A DNA stretch of 64,000 bases from Aricia agestis (lineage: Eukaryota; Arthropoda; Insecta; Lepidoptera; Lycaenidae). Positions 37,151-46,221 of the stretch are shown here, in pieces (position 1 is the stretch's first letter; every line of letters starts with the position of its first letter). The translations under genes were made by a program, and so were the position numbers. The stretch is from the NCBI RefSeq assembly GCF_905147365.1, contig NC_056410.1, positions 8,717,501 to 8,781,500 of the forward strand. The letters run 5' to 3'. Under the pieces are notes generated by a model, which ran no database searches, was not told the DNA's origin, and was given only the letters and a program-made list of their open reading frames with translations.

Positions 37151-37270
37151 CAAATATAGTAAATGATCACCAAATATAGTAAATGACCACCAAATATAGT
37201 AAATGATCACCAAATATAGTAAATGATCACTAAATATAGTAAATGATCACCAAATATAGTAAATGATCAC
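37151..37270. repeat. 20-bp tandem repeat, six units
   Basis: Six consecutive units of CAAATATAGTAAATGATCAC with single-base changes in units 2 (GACCAC) and 5 (TAAATATAG). No spacers, so it is not a CRISPR array. Confidence 0.95.
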
Positions 37271-37363
37271 CAAATCCTTGTGAGCAAATCAATGCGATAT
37301 TTCTGTCCAAATAAATCACTACGATTGACAAAACATGTAAGCATAATATTATTAACAAAATAG

Positions 37364-37868
37364 TTGGCCAAGTGTGAGTCGGACATGGAGGGTTCCGTAC
37401 CGTTATAGAACAAAATTAGACCTAAAATTGGGTTTTTGTATGGGAGCCCCTTTTAAATTATTTTTTATTATTATTATTACCTAATTATTGAAGTTAACAT
37501 AATATAATCAAGGCCTTTGCGAAAATATCAACGTGCCTACCGGTTGCCATTATTGGTATCGAGCAAAAAAGGCCAAAAATAATAACGTTTGTTGTATGGG
37601 AGCCCCCCTTAAATAATAATGTTATTTTGTTTTAGTACTTTTTGTTATAGCGGCAACAGATATACATAATCTGTGAAATTTTTAGAAGTCTAGCTGGAGC
37701 GGTTCTTGAGATACAGCCTAGGCCCTAGAGAAAGACAGACGGACGGACAGACGAACAGACATCGAAGTCTCAGTAATAGAGTCCCGTTTTTAGGGTTTTG
37801 TATCCAAAGGGTACAAACGGGACTCTTTTACTAAGACTTCGATGTCTGTCTGTCCGTCTATCTGTCTT
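37364..37868 (+). mobile_element. Family B repeat with an inverted copy of its own 3' end
   Basis: Starts TTGGCCAAGTGTGAGTCGGA and runs to ACATCGAAGTCTCAGTAATA and GTCCCGTTTTTAGGGTTTTG. It is followed at once by the inverse (CAAACGGGACTCTTTTACTA, CTTCGATGTCTGTCTGTCCG) to about 37868, making a palindrome of about 135 bases centred near 37800. Confidence 0.65.
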
Positions 37869-38364
37869 CTTCTCTTTAATAGGATATTTGCTAAATAAAA
37901 ATATATTTGGTTATAAATTTATATTAAAATGCTAACGTATTATGTTGGTGATCGTTTACTACTTTTGGTTTAAGTAACAATGATTTATTTGGAGTCATTT
38001 TGCATAAATAGGATAGCGAGATAATAAATCTTTGGTGACCATTTTACATTAAAATGCTAGTATAATGTTGGTGATCATTTACTAATTTTGGTGATAATTT
38101 TACTTTAAAATGCTAGTATAATGTTGATGATCATTTACTAATTTTGGTGATCATTTACTTATTTTGGTGATCATTTACTATTGTTGGTTTTAAGATGTCA
38201 AATCTTTGGTTATCATTTTACATTAAAATGGTGGTCTGTATTTTCGTGATCGTTTACTATTTTTGTCTGTGAAATGTTACTATTTCTGGTGATCAGTTAA
38301 TTATAAGCCTTTTAAAACTAGACTTAGCATAGGCTCTGAAAGAACGCTGGCCCATCATTAGGAC

Positions 38365-38514
38365 GGGTTGCACCAGAGGCGTAGTTAAAGTTAAAGTTAA
38401 GGTTATCGTCAAATATGGCGTCCATAATGGACTTTTACTAGGGATTTGACTGTTCATTTGAGTTTTTGTTATGGTTAAAGTTTCAGTTATAGTTAAAGTA
38501 AGTTGGTGCAACCC
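38365..38514. mobile_element. 150-bp MITE with GGGTTGCACCA ends
   Basis: GGGTTGCACCA at the left and TGGTGCAACCC at the right are inverted. Inside are GTTAAAGTTAAAGTTAAGGT and GTTATAGTTAAAGTAAGT blocks that also pair loosely. It ends about 140 bp before the errantivirus LTR. No clear target duplication. Confidence 0.7.
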
Positions 38515-38651
38515 ACTCAAGTTTTAACTGTTTTAGATTTATTTACATAATAATTATAACTTTGTTTAGTTTTAGTACTTATACTTAAGGAAAATTGTAT
38601 ATTCATGGTTATTTATTTATTATTTTATTTATTTATAAAACATAAGATACG

Positions 38652-38655
38652 AGTA
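38652..38655. repeat. Target-site duplication of the errantivirus (AGTA), left
   Basis: AGTA directly precedes the 5' LTR and is repeated at 46218-46221 after the 3' LTR. Four-base duplications are usual for errantiviruses. Confidence 0.9.
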
Positions 38656-38918
38656 AATTACGCACGGACCCCTAAAGGGGAATGCTGATGCAGCCACACG
38701 TGCCCGGTCAACGCCATCGTCTTCGAGGAAACACATCAGCAGTTTCAGCATAACCGCGTTTTCGTAGTTATTCCGATTATATCAAAAAATTGTCATTCCA
38801 TTCCGGTCTAGGATCGATCGCGGAACAATTATTGTAAATTAAATATAAGTTAGTTTTAATAAATTTCTTAAATAATTTTTGGTTTTTTTTGGAAGCCCAG
38901 GCTGCCGAATTCGTAATT
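38656..38918 (+). repeat. 5' LTR (263 bp)
   Basis: Starts AATTAC and ends GTAATT, a perfect 6-bp terminal inverted repeat. AATAAA at 38858-38863 is a candidate polyadenylation signal, and a T-rich stretch follows. Compared base by base by eye with 45955-46217, no mismatch was found. Confidence 0.95.
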
Positions 38919-38927
38919 GGCGCAGTC
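38918..38927 (+). promoter_or_regulatory. Primer binding site (TGGCGCAGTC)
   Basis: TGGCGCAGTC starts at the last base of the LTR. The same motif is known as the tRNA-Ser type primer site of 17.6/297-like errantiviruses, so minus-strand synthesis is probably primed by that tRNA. Leader sequence follows to the gag ATG at 39436. Confidence 0.85.
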
Positions 38928-39435
38928 TACGGATACTTTCGGGGCTATCGCGATCGCATTTAAGAAGATTTCCGGGGTCTAGATTCGACACCGCGCGCGG
39001 TCGTTCTAGCTCTTGCTGTCCAGCATTCACCGAAGCATCGAACCTCAGGAGTAAGCAGCCGGGGCGCACTCAAACTACAGTGCAGCTTCAGAAAAAGCCA
39101 GAGAAGTCGACGAGTATGTGAGTACACTGATCTTTTTCTCATAAGTGTTGCTTTCCACGTCCAAAATTTTCCGTCCCACTAAAAATAGTGATAGGACCGC
39201 CTCCTCAAGGCAGGTACGTAGGGATAGCATATTAGATTTAAATCGTAATTTAGGAGAAAGCTCGAATCGCTCTCTACTAGATTATAGTGACGACGATAGT
39301 TTAAAATTAGATTTATTTTTTTATTCCGAGAGCTCAAATCGCTTTCAAGAAAATTTTGATCAAGATTTAATATTAATAAATTCAAGTAGTAGTAATTTAG
39401 ATTTAAATAGTAGCATTTTAGGCTACGGTATTACA

Positions 39436-40686
39436 ATGGATCCGGATACGATTTATAAGGCTCTTCGCCCGGTTCCCGAATTCGACGGGAATCCGAACAT
39501 ACTTACTAGATTCATCAGGATTTGTGATCAGATAGTTATTCAGTGTGTAAAAGATGGTCCAGAATACGAGTTATCTAATTTGTGCGTTATCAACGGTATT
39601 TTAAATAAGATTACCGGCCCTGCGGCTCGGACAATTAATTCAAACGGGATACCAGAAAATTGGTTAGGCATAAGGAACACCTTAATTAATAATTTTGCCG
39701 ACCAGAGGGATGAAACCGCCCTCTATAACGACTTGGCTCTTGCTACACAGGGTAACGAAAGCCCGCAGGAATTTTACGACAGGTGCCAAAACCTTTTCAG
39801 TACCATAATGACGTACGTGTCCTTACATGAAACCTTAGCTACCACCGTGGAGGCTAAGCGAACATTATATAGAAAATTAACATTACAAGCGTACGTCCGG
39901 GGGTTGAAAGATCCTCTCGGCTCTCGCATAAGATGTATGAGACCCGAGACGATAGAAAAGGCGTTGGAATTTGTCCAGGACGAATTAAATGTAATGTACT
40001 TGCAGCAAAGAAATAATCCTCGTCCATCATCATCATCATTACCACCTTCACAAGCACAGATTAAATTACCTCCAGTTAATATTAATAATGTACCGCGAGC
40101 GTTACCAGGACCTAGTTGGCAGAAACCTGCATTCACACCGGCTTTTCAGCATCATCATAATATGCCGCAGCGACATCCGTTCCAACCGAGTAGAACGCAG
40201 CAAATGTTTAGAGCTCCCTTACCGAATTATAATCATGGATTTAGAATACCTCATAAAAATAATTTTTCACCTAATAATAACTCTGGGCCTAAACCTATGA
40301 GTGGAGTGAGTCATTTTGTCACTAAGCCCATGCCACCTAGAATCCCTGGCCATGATTGGCAAAAATTTGGGAATCCACCACCATCTAACTACTTTAAGAG
40401 TAGGGAAATGAATTACAATGAATTTTCTGACTACTACCCTGACTATAATTACTATGACCAACAGGAATATGACTATGACTATAATGACTATAATGACTGT
40501 AATGACTATGACGAACAACTTGCACTTGAACAATATAGTTATCAGTATTCTGAAAATTCACCAATATCGTATATAGACCATAACATACCTACAAATTCTA
40601 GCCCGACTCAGCACGTAGATAATTCAGCCCAGTCTAGCAAAAAACAGGATTTTCAGAAACACAAGGGTCGCACCGCACCCGAATAG
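39436..40686 (+). CDS. gag: Errantivirus Gag (416 aa)
   Basis: The frame is open from 39145, but there the first codon is GTG. The first ATG in frame is at 39436, giving MDPDTIYKALRPVPEFDGNP and 416 residues ending at TAG 40684-40686. The first half carries the FDGNPNILTRFI pattern seen at the start of insect errantivirus Gag capsid regions. The region around residues 195-230 is Ser/Pro-rich, the middle is basic and rich in Pro, Asn and His, and the C-terminal part is a Tyr/Asp/Asn-rich acidic tract. No CCHC zinc knuckle is present, as in many errantiviruses, so RNA binding presumably rests on the basic middle. Gag would form the particle core. No stop or frameshift interrupts it. Confidence 0.9.
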   Translation: MDPDTIYKALRPVPEFDGNPNILTRFIRICDQIVIQCVKDGPEYELSNLCVINGILNKITGPAARTINSNGIPENWLGIRNTLINNFADQRDETALYNDLALATQGNESPQEFYDRCQNLFSTIMTYVSLHETLATTVEAKRTLYRKLTLQAYVRGLKDPLGSRIRCMRPETIEKALEFVQDELNVMYLQQRNNPRPSSSSLPPSQAQIKLPPVNINNVPRALPGPSWQKPAFTPAFQHHHNMPQRHPFQPSRTQQMFRAPLPNYNHGFRIPHKNNFSPNNNSGPKPMSGVSHFVTKPMPPRIPGHDWQKFGNPPPSNYFKSREMNYNEFSDYYPDYNYYDQQEYDYDYNDYNDCNDYDEQLALEQYSYQYSENSPISYIDHNIPTNSSPTQHVDNSAQSSKKQDFQKHKGRTAPE

Positions 40687-43600
40687 AATTAAATTTACAT
40701 TCAAAAAAAGAATTGCCGTATATACAGATTCACAATCCTCCTCTTAAATTTCTTATAGATACCGGGGCTAACCAATCATTTATAAGCCCCGAAGCTGTTC
40801 ATAAATTTTTCCCACATTTGCCAAAAATATTCGATCCTTTTGAAGTTACAAATTCTCGCGTTACCAGCATACACGAACACTCTATTAAAATTCCTTCTTT
40901 TCCAGAATTTAATCAGGATAAAAATTTAAAACTTTTTATATATAAATTTCATAATTACTTTGATGGATTAATTGGATTAGATTTATTAGAAAATTGCAAA
41001 ATTGATTTAAAAGATAATATTTTAATAACGGACAGCGCTAAATTACCACTTTTGAGATATCAATGTAGGAGAGATAATATAAGACAAGAAAATATCCCTG
41101 CAAATTCATCAAAACTTGTTAATATCCCAATTGACCACGACGACGGTGAAGTCTATATACCAGAACAATTTTTATGTAATTTTATTATTCACGAATGTAT
41201 CACGACAGTTACTGACAAAACAGCAATAGTTGAGATAAAAAATTTGACAGACACTGACTCCGTAATTTCGTTTGATTCACCGACGCAAATTGACGTATGT
41301 AATATTGAATGTACTGAACCTGTTCAGGACCCGACTCGAGTTAAGAATGTTTTAGACCGACTTAGAACCGACCATTTGAACCCTGAAGAAAAAACTAATT
41401 TAGAGACTTTGTGTAAAAATTACGCTGACATATTTTACATAGAAGGAGAACCTTTGACATTTACTAATAAAATTAAACATTCTATAAAGACCCATGACGA
41501 AATACCAGTATATACTAAAAGCTATCGCTATCCATTTATACATCGACAAGAAGTTAGGGATCAAATAGCGAAAATGTTAGAACAAGGTATAATACGACCA
41601 TCCGACTCTGCCTGGAGTTCACCTATTTGGGTAGTTCCAAAAAAGGCCGATGCCTCAGGTAGAAAAAAATGGAGACTAGTAGTTGATTTTAGGAAACTTA
41701 ACGACAAGACCATCGATGATAAATACCCTATCCCCAACATCACTGACGTTTTGGATAAATTAGGTAGATGCCAATATTTCACCACCTTGGACTTGGCGTC
41801 TGGGTTTTATCAAGTTGAAATGAACCCTGACGATATAGCTAAAACAGCATTTAATGTGGAGCATGGACACTATGAGTTCCTGCGTATGCCAATGGGATTA
41901 AAAAATTCCCCATCAACTTTTCAACGTGTCATGGATAATATTTTGAGAGGTCTGCAAAACGTAATTTGCCTAGTCTACTTAGATGACATAATAGTGTTTA
42001 GTACGTCACTTCAGGAGCACATGGTGAACCTGGAAAAAGTTTTTCGTAGATTACGCGACTCAAATTTTAAAATACAGATGGACAAGTCCGAATTTTTAAA
42101 ATTAGAAACTGCATACTTAGGTCATATAATTACTAACGAGGGAATAAAACCTAACCCCGATAAAATCAAAGCAATCGAAAATTATCCATTGCCAAAAACG
42201 ACTAAGGAAATAAAACAATTTTTAGGCCTAATAGGATATTATAGAAAATTTATACCTGACTTTGCACGAGTAACTAAACCCATGACAAAATGCTTAAAAA
42301 AGACAAATAAGATAGTTTTAAATTCAGAATATGTTGAATGTTTCGAAAAATGTAAGACCTTATTGACTAATGACCCAATACTACAGTACCCTGACTTTAC
42401 AAAAGACTTTATACTTACCACTGACGCATCGAACGTTGCTATAGGTGCCGTACTTTCTCAGGGCCCGATCGGAGCCGACAAACCCGTCAGCTTTGCATCT
42501 AGAACTTTAAGCACTAGCGAGACAAACTATAGTACCATTGAGAAGGAGCTTTTAGCTATTGTGTGGGCTACAAAGTACTTTAGACCCTATCTATTCGGAC
42601 GAAAGTTTAAAATAGTTACTGACCATAAGCCCCTTCAATGGATCATGAACATTAAAGAACCCAACTCGAGACTAACTAGATGGCGACTCAAACTCAGCGA
42701 ATATGACTACACTATAGTATATAAGAAAGGCAAGTGTAACACCAATGCCGACGCCCTATCTAGAGTTCAAATTAATAACGAGGAAATAGAGTCCCTTCTC
42801 ACAGAATGCGGAATTGACCTTTCTATAAGACCTGAACCCTCTGAAGGTTCAACCACCGTTACAGCACATACATCAGCTGAAAACCCTATACTCGAGATCC
42901 CAATTACTGACGAACCACTTAATAAATTTCATAGGCAGGTCTGTCTCACGATAGTAGGTGACATAAAGCGACGACCGACTGTTACTAAGCCATTCGACAC
43001 ACACACACGTACACATATTCAAGTATCCGAGTCAAATTTAGAGCAGGATGTAGTAGACGCTATAAAAGAGTATGTTAACCCCAAGATTAAGACAGCCCTT
43101 AAAATTACACCTCCCCTAGGTATGTACTCTATCATACCGATACTACAAAGTAAGTTTAAGTCATCCTCCATGCATCTTGTTTTAGCAAAAACGGAGCTGG
43201 AAGACGTAAAAGAGTATTTGCGACAACAGGATATCATAAGACACTATCACGAAGGAAAGACCAATCATAGAGGTATAAATGAGTGCTATTTGGCTTTATC
43301 TCGCAAATACTATTGGCCAAAGATGCGCGAAGAAATAACGAAGTATATCAACGAATGTACTATCTGTGGACAATGCAAATATGATAGAAATCCTGTTAAA
43401 CCCCAGCTCAACATCGTACCACCAGCCACGAAACCATTTGAAATAGTACACTTAGACCTATTCACAGCACAGAATGAAAAATACTTAACGTTTGTTGACT
43501 CTTTCTCTAAATACGGACAAGCTTACCATTTACGTGACGGAACGGCAGTCAGTATACTACAGGGACTACTTACATACTGTACACACCATGGACTTCCCTT

Positions 43601-44291
43601 GACAATTGTGACTGACAATGGGACCGAATTCACCAATCAATTATTTTCCGAATTTGTAAGATTGCATAAAATTATTCACCATAGAACCCTACCCCACTCA
43701 CCCAATGACAATGGCATCATAGAACGTTTCCACTCCACACTTTTAGAACATCTTCGAATATTAAAATTGAAGCAGAAAGACGAACCGACCGTTAACCAGA
43801 TGCCCTACGCAATATTAGCATATAATAGTTCTGTTCATAGTTTCACAAAATGTAGACCCCATGACATTATTAGAGGACATTTTGATCCTAGGGATCCACT
43901 AGACATCAATCTGACCGAACATCTAATGCAGCAATACGTTTTGACTCATCGAGACCAAATGAAGACAGTTTACGAAATGATTAATGACTTTACTACCCGT
44001 GACCGTACTAATTTAATGAATAACAGAAATAAAAATCGTGAACCAGAAATAGAATATGTCCCAGACCAGCAGGTTTTCATCAAAAACCCCATGGCCAACC
44101 GACAAAAACTAGCACCCCGATATACACATGACAATGTTTTAGCTGACTTACCCATTCACATTTACACATCTAAGAAAAAAGGACCTGTTGCGAAAGCTCG
44201 CCTTAAGCGTGCTCCTAAGACTAAGAATTTGTTACAGGATTCGACTGTTGATGATACTACACCTGACCATGGCAGCAGACATAAGACTTGA
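40638..44291 (+). CDS. pol: Errantivirus Pol: protease, reverse transcriptase, RNase H, integrase
   Basis: The frame is open from 40638 and overlaps the end of gag by 49 bases in the -1 frame. There is no ATG near its start (the codon at 40713 is TTG), so expression as a Gag-Pol fusion by -1 frameshift is expected. An A run at 40639-40644 is a candidate slip point. Numbered from 40713, features are a protease DTGA at 16-19, a reverse transcriptase with YLDD at 422-425, an RNase H Asp at 571 in TTDASNVAIGAVLSQ, and an integrase HHCC zinc finger at about 844-886. The D,D(35)E core is D915, D968 and E1004, with a C-terminal basic tail. All catalytic residues I looked for are present and there is no internal stop, so the enzyme set looks intact. 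Confidence 0.95.
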   Translation, partial: QKTGFSETQGSHRTRIELNLHSKKELPYIQIHNPPLKFLIDTGANQSFISPEAVHKFFPHLPKIFDPFEVTNSRVTSIHEHSIKIPSFPEFNQDKNLKLFIYKFHNYFDGLIGLDLLENCKIDLKDNILITDSAKLPLLRYQCRRDNIRQENIPANSSKLVNIPIDHDDGEVYIPEQFLCNFIIHECITTVTDKTAIVEIKNLTDTDSVISFDSPTQIDVCNIECTEPVQDPTRVKNVLDRLRTDHLNPEEKTNLETLCKNYADIFYIEGEPLTFTNKIKHSIKTHDEIPVYTKSYRYPFIHRQEVRDQIAKMLEQGIIRPSDSAWSSPIWVVPKKADASGRKKWRLVVDFRKLNDKTIDDKYPIPNITDVLDKLGRCQYFTTLDLASGFYQVEMNPDDIAKTAFNVEHGHYEFLRMPMGLKNSPSTFQRVMDNILRGLQNVICLVYLDDIIVFSTSLQEHMVNLEKVFRRLRDSNFKIQMDKSEFLKLETAYLGHIITNEGIKPNPDKIKAIENYPLPKTTKEIKQFLGLIGYYRKFIPDFARVTKPMTKCLKKTNKIVLNSEYVECFEKCKTLLTNDPILQYPDFTKDFILTTDASNVAIGAVLSQGPIGADKPVSFASRTLSTSETNYSTIEKELLAIVWATKYFRPYLFGRKFKIVTDHKPLQWIMNIKEPNSRLTRWRLKLSEYDYTIVYKKGKCNTNADALSRVQINNEEIESLLTECGIDLSIRPEPSEGSTTVTAHTSAENPILEIPITDEPLNKFHRQVCLTIVGDIKRRPTVTKPFDTHTRTHIQVSESNLEQDVVDAIKEYVNPKIKTALKITPPLGMYSIIPILQSKFKSSSMHLVLAKTELEDVKEYLRQQDIIRHYHEGKTNHRGINECYLALSRKYYWPKMREEITKYINECTICGQCKYDRNPVKPQLNIVPPATKPFEIVHLDLFTAQNEKYLTFVDSFSKYGQAYHLRDGTAVSILQGLLTYCTHHGLPLTIVTDNGTEFTNQLFSEFVRLHKIIHHRTLPHSPNDNGIIERFHSTLLEHLRILKLKQKDEPTVNQMPYAILAYNSSVHSFTKCRPHDIIRGHFDPRDPLDINLTEHLMQQYVLTHRDQMKTVYEMINDFTTRDRTNLMNNRNKNREPEIEYVPDQQVFIKNPMANRQKLAPRYTHDNVLADLPIHIYTSKKKGPVAKARLKRAPKTKNLLQDSTVDDTTPDHGSRHKT

Positions 44292-45933
44292 ACAACTTGA
44301 CAGCGGACCTGGACTCTTACCATTCAGGCTCGGTAGAGCAAAGTTCATCAGCCATTATCATTCATTCATTCAATATGTAGAACTTACTGAGTTAGAAGAA
44401 CGTATTGACTCTGTATATAGTCAATTAGATTATTTTAAGACTAAGCTAGATAACATATCCTTACCTATATTTGAAATTCAAATTGATTATTTATATTCTA
44501 AATTAACAAAGGTAAATTCGCAATTAAAAACTTTCGAACCTAATAGAGTACGTAGAGGAATAATTAATGGTTTAGGATCAATAATAAAAAGTATAACTGG
44601 TAATTTGGATCATTCAGATGCCGAAAGGTATAATAACGTAATAGATTTATTAGAGAAAAACGAAAATAACTTAGTTTCAGAATATAATAACCAAATTAGT
44701 ATCAATAAAGCCTGGATGAATCAGTATGATATGATAATAGATAACCTAGTAGATAATCAGAAGAAAATTAATCAAACTTTAGAGTTGATTTTAGATAAAT
44801 ACAGTTCAGAAGTAAAGTTTGCAAAATTTGCACAGTTGCTAGCAATTATTACTGAGAATACCGACGACATATATTTAGAATTAATTAGATTAGAGAATAT
44901 TTTAGGTTTTATCCGTGCATCGAGCACTCATCATAGCATGTTAAGTATAGATAATTTAGAAAGTATGATAGGTAGACTTAAGAAAATTTACAGCAATAAT
45001 GAAATCTTAGAATCTGATTTAAGAGACTATTATGATATTATTAAACCTGGTAGTTATTTTCTGGATAAGCGAATAGTTATAGTTTTTAAATTTCCTGTAG
45101 TAGCTCTCAATGACTATGATTTCTTCCGTCTGTCCATTGTCCCGAATAAACTCCAACAAACATTTATCCCTCCACATCCTTACATAGCAACCGATGGGAA
45201 ATTTTTCATGTACATAGAGGCAGAATGTCCGAAGATAAATGATTACCTTCTCTGTGAAGAAATGGTAAACTATCAACCCCGAGAGAGCCCTGACTGTATA
45301 CAGAACATCATCATCAATCAGTCTCTGGACAAGTCATGCAGCCCCACGAAAGTCACCTTAACGAGAGAAGCTATGGAGCAGCTTGATGATCAACATTATA
45401 CCATAATTTTCCCAAGGCCGACTAAGATTCAACTACAATGCGAACGAAAGGAGTACAAAACGATATCCGGCAGCTTCCTGGCTACGATACCCCGTGGATG
45501 TTCCCTGCGGACAGATTCGTTCAACATCATTAACAATAACGACGAGATCAAAGGACAACCCCTGAAGATCGCCGAAGTTCGAGACAACCTTGCAGTCGCA
45601 GACAAAGATATTCCCCATATGACCCTCAATTCTTTCGACCTGAAGAATCTACATAGCCTGGAAGACCAAGTAATTCTACAGAGCCCTGTCCATCTAAATC
45701 AAGTATCTTCTTCACTGTACCATACAACGTTGCCCTTATACACGTTAGTACTTGGTATAGTTACAATTTCCCTTATTCTTATCATCCGACGTCGCCACTT
45801 GCGTCGACAAAAGGACAGTGGTCTAAATGAGGGTGTCACTCCAACCAGCCAAGCTGATCAACCAGTCTACGCAGTTCCTGTAAAGAATCAAGAATCTCTG
45901 CCAGCAACTTTCTCGCTCAAAGTCCTCAAATAG
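44251..45933 (+). CDS. env: Errantivirus envelope-like glycoprotein (Env, about 560 aa)
   Basis: The frame is open from 44188 (TTG there) and the first ATG is at 44251, inside the end of pol. In other errantiviruses env is made from a spliced RNA, so the true N-terminus may come from an upstream exon. No convincing signal peptide is visible. A furin-type site RVRR (44545-44556) is followed by a Gly/Ile-rich stretch, GIINGLGSIIKSITGNLD, that fits a fusion-peptide region. Cysteines are clustered in the second half. A hydrophobic segment (TLVLGIVTISLILII, about 45745-45790) precedes Arg-rich cytoplasmic residues, making a type I membrane protein like the baculovirus F/errantivirus Env group. No break was found. 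Confidence 0.9.
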   Translation: MILHLTMAADIRLEQLDSGPGLLPFRLGRAKFISHYHSFIQYVELTELEERIDSVYSQLDYFKTKLDNISLPIFEIQIDYLYSKLTKVNSQLKTFEPNRVRRGIINGLGSIIKSITGNLDHSDAERYNNVIDLLEKNENNLVSEYNNQISINKAWMNQYDMIIDNLVDNQKKINQTLELILDKYSSEVKFAKFAQLLAIITENTDDIYLELIRLENILGFIRASSTHHSMLSIDNLESMIGRLKKIYSNNEILESDLRDYYDIIKPGSYFLDKRIVIVFKFPVVALNDYDFFRLSIVPNKLQQTFIPPHPYIATDGKFFMYIEAECPKINDYLLCEEMVNYQPRESPDCIQNIIINQSLDKSCSPTKVTLTREAMEQLDDQHYTIIFPRPTKIQLQCERKEYKTISGSFLATIPRGCSLRTDSFNIINNNDEIKGQPLKIAEVRDNLAVADKDIPHMTLNSFDLKNLHSLEDQVILQSPVHLNQVSSSLYHTTLPLYTLVLGIVTISLILIIRRRHLRRQKDSGLNEGVTPTSQADQPVYAVPVKNQESLPATFSLKVLK

Positions 45934-45943
45934 TTGCTGCTCT

Positions 45944-45954
45944 GGGGGTGGAGG
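45944..45954 (+). promoter_or_regulatory. Polypurine tract
   Basis: GGGGGTGGAGG directly precedes the AATTAC start of the 3' LTR, the expected place of the plus-strand primer. One T interrupts the purine run. Confidence 0.8.
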
Positions 45955-46217
45955 AATTACGCACGGACCCCTAAAGGGGAATGCTGATGCAGCCACACGT
46001 GCCCGGTCAACGCCATCGTCTTCGAGGAAACACATCAGCAGTTTCAGCATAACCGCGTTTTCGTAGTTATTCCGATTATATCAAAAAATTGTCATTCCAT
46101 TCCGGTCTAGGATCGATCGCGGAACAATTATTGTAAATTAAATATAAGTTAGTTTTAATAAATTTCTTAAATAATTTTTGGTTTTTTTTGGAAGCCCAGG
46201 CTGCCGAATTCGTAATT
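45955..46217 (+). repeat. 3' LTR (263 bp)
   Basis: Same length and, by eye, the same sequence as 38656-38918, with AATTAC...GTAATT ends. It begins 21 bases after the env stop codon. Confidence 0.95.
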
Positions 46218-46221
46218 AGTA
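46218..46221. repeat. Target-site duplication of the errantivirus (AGTA), right
   Basis: AGTA directly after the 3' LTR, matching 38652-38655. Confidence 0.9.

Larger units (their letters stand above)
37005..38300. mobile_element. Element with inverted clusters of a 20-bp repeat, interrupted by family B
   Basis: The left side carries six tandem 20-bp units (37151-37270) of AAATATAGTAAATGATCACC type, with weaker matches out to about 37010. The right side (37944-38300) carries about eight copies of the inverse, TTGGTGATCATTTACT, near 37945, 38069, 38089, 38124, 38144, 38164, 38245 and 38286. The centre is occupied by a family B insertion. Inverted clusters at both sides of a unit resemble the subterminal transposase-binding repeats of some DNA transposons. 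No transposase is present and exact ends were not found. Confidence 0.55.
38656..46217 (+). mobile_element. Complete errantivirus (TED/17.6/gypsy-like LTR retrotransposon with env), 7562 bp
   Basis: All parts of an endogenous errantivirus are present in order: 263-bp LTR, primer binding site, leader, gag, pol in a -1 frame relation, env overlapping the end of pol, polypurine tract, second 263-bp LTR, and an AGTA duplication on both sides. I found no difference between the LTRs by eye, and the three frames are open. Overall length and layout are close to TED of Trichoplusia ni as I recall it. It lies on the plus strand, opposite to the presumed host gene whose exons are at 55661-55738 and 24248-24379. 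A recent insertion is inferred from the identical LTRs. Confidence 0.95.

Noticed and set aside
37151..37270. CRISPR-like array
   Set aside because: The units are directly adjacent with no unique spacers, and the context is eukaryotic.
39145..39435. N-terminal extension of Gag
   Set aside because: The frame is open but has no ATG before 39436. The GTG at 39145 is not a usual animal start codon. The region is better read as leader.
40267..40533. Minus-strand hydrophobic ORF inside gag
   Set aside because: It is the antisense of the Tyr/Asp-rich repeat region of gag, which makes Val/Ile-rich shadows.
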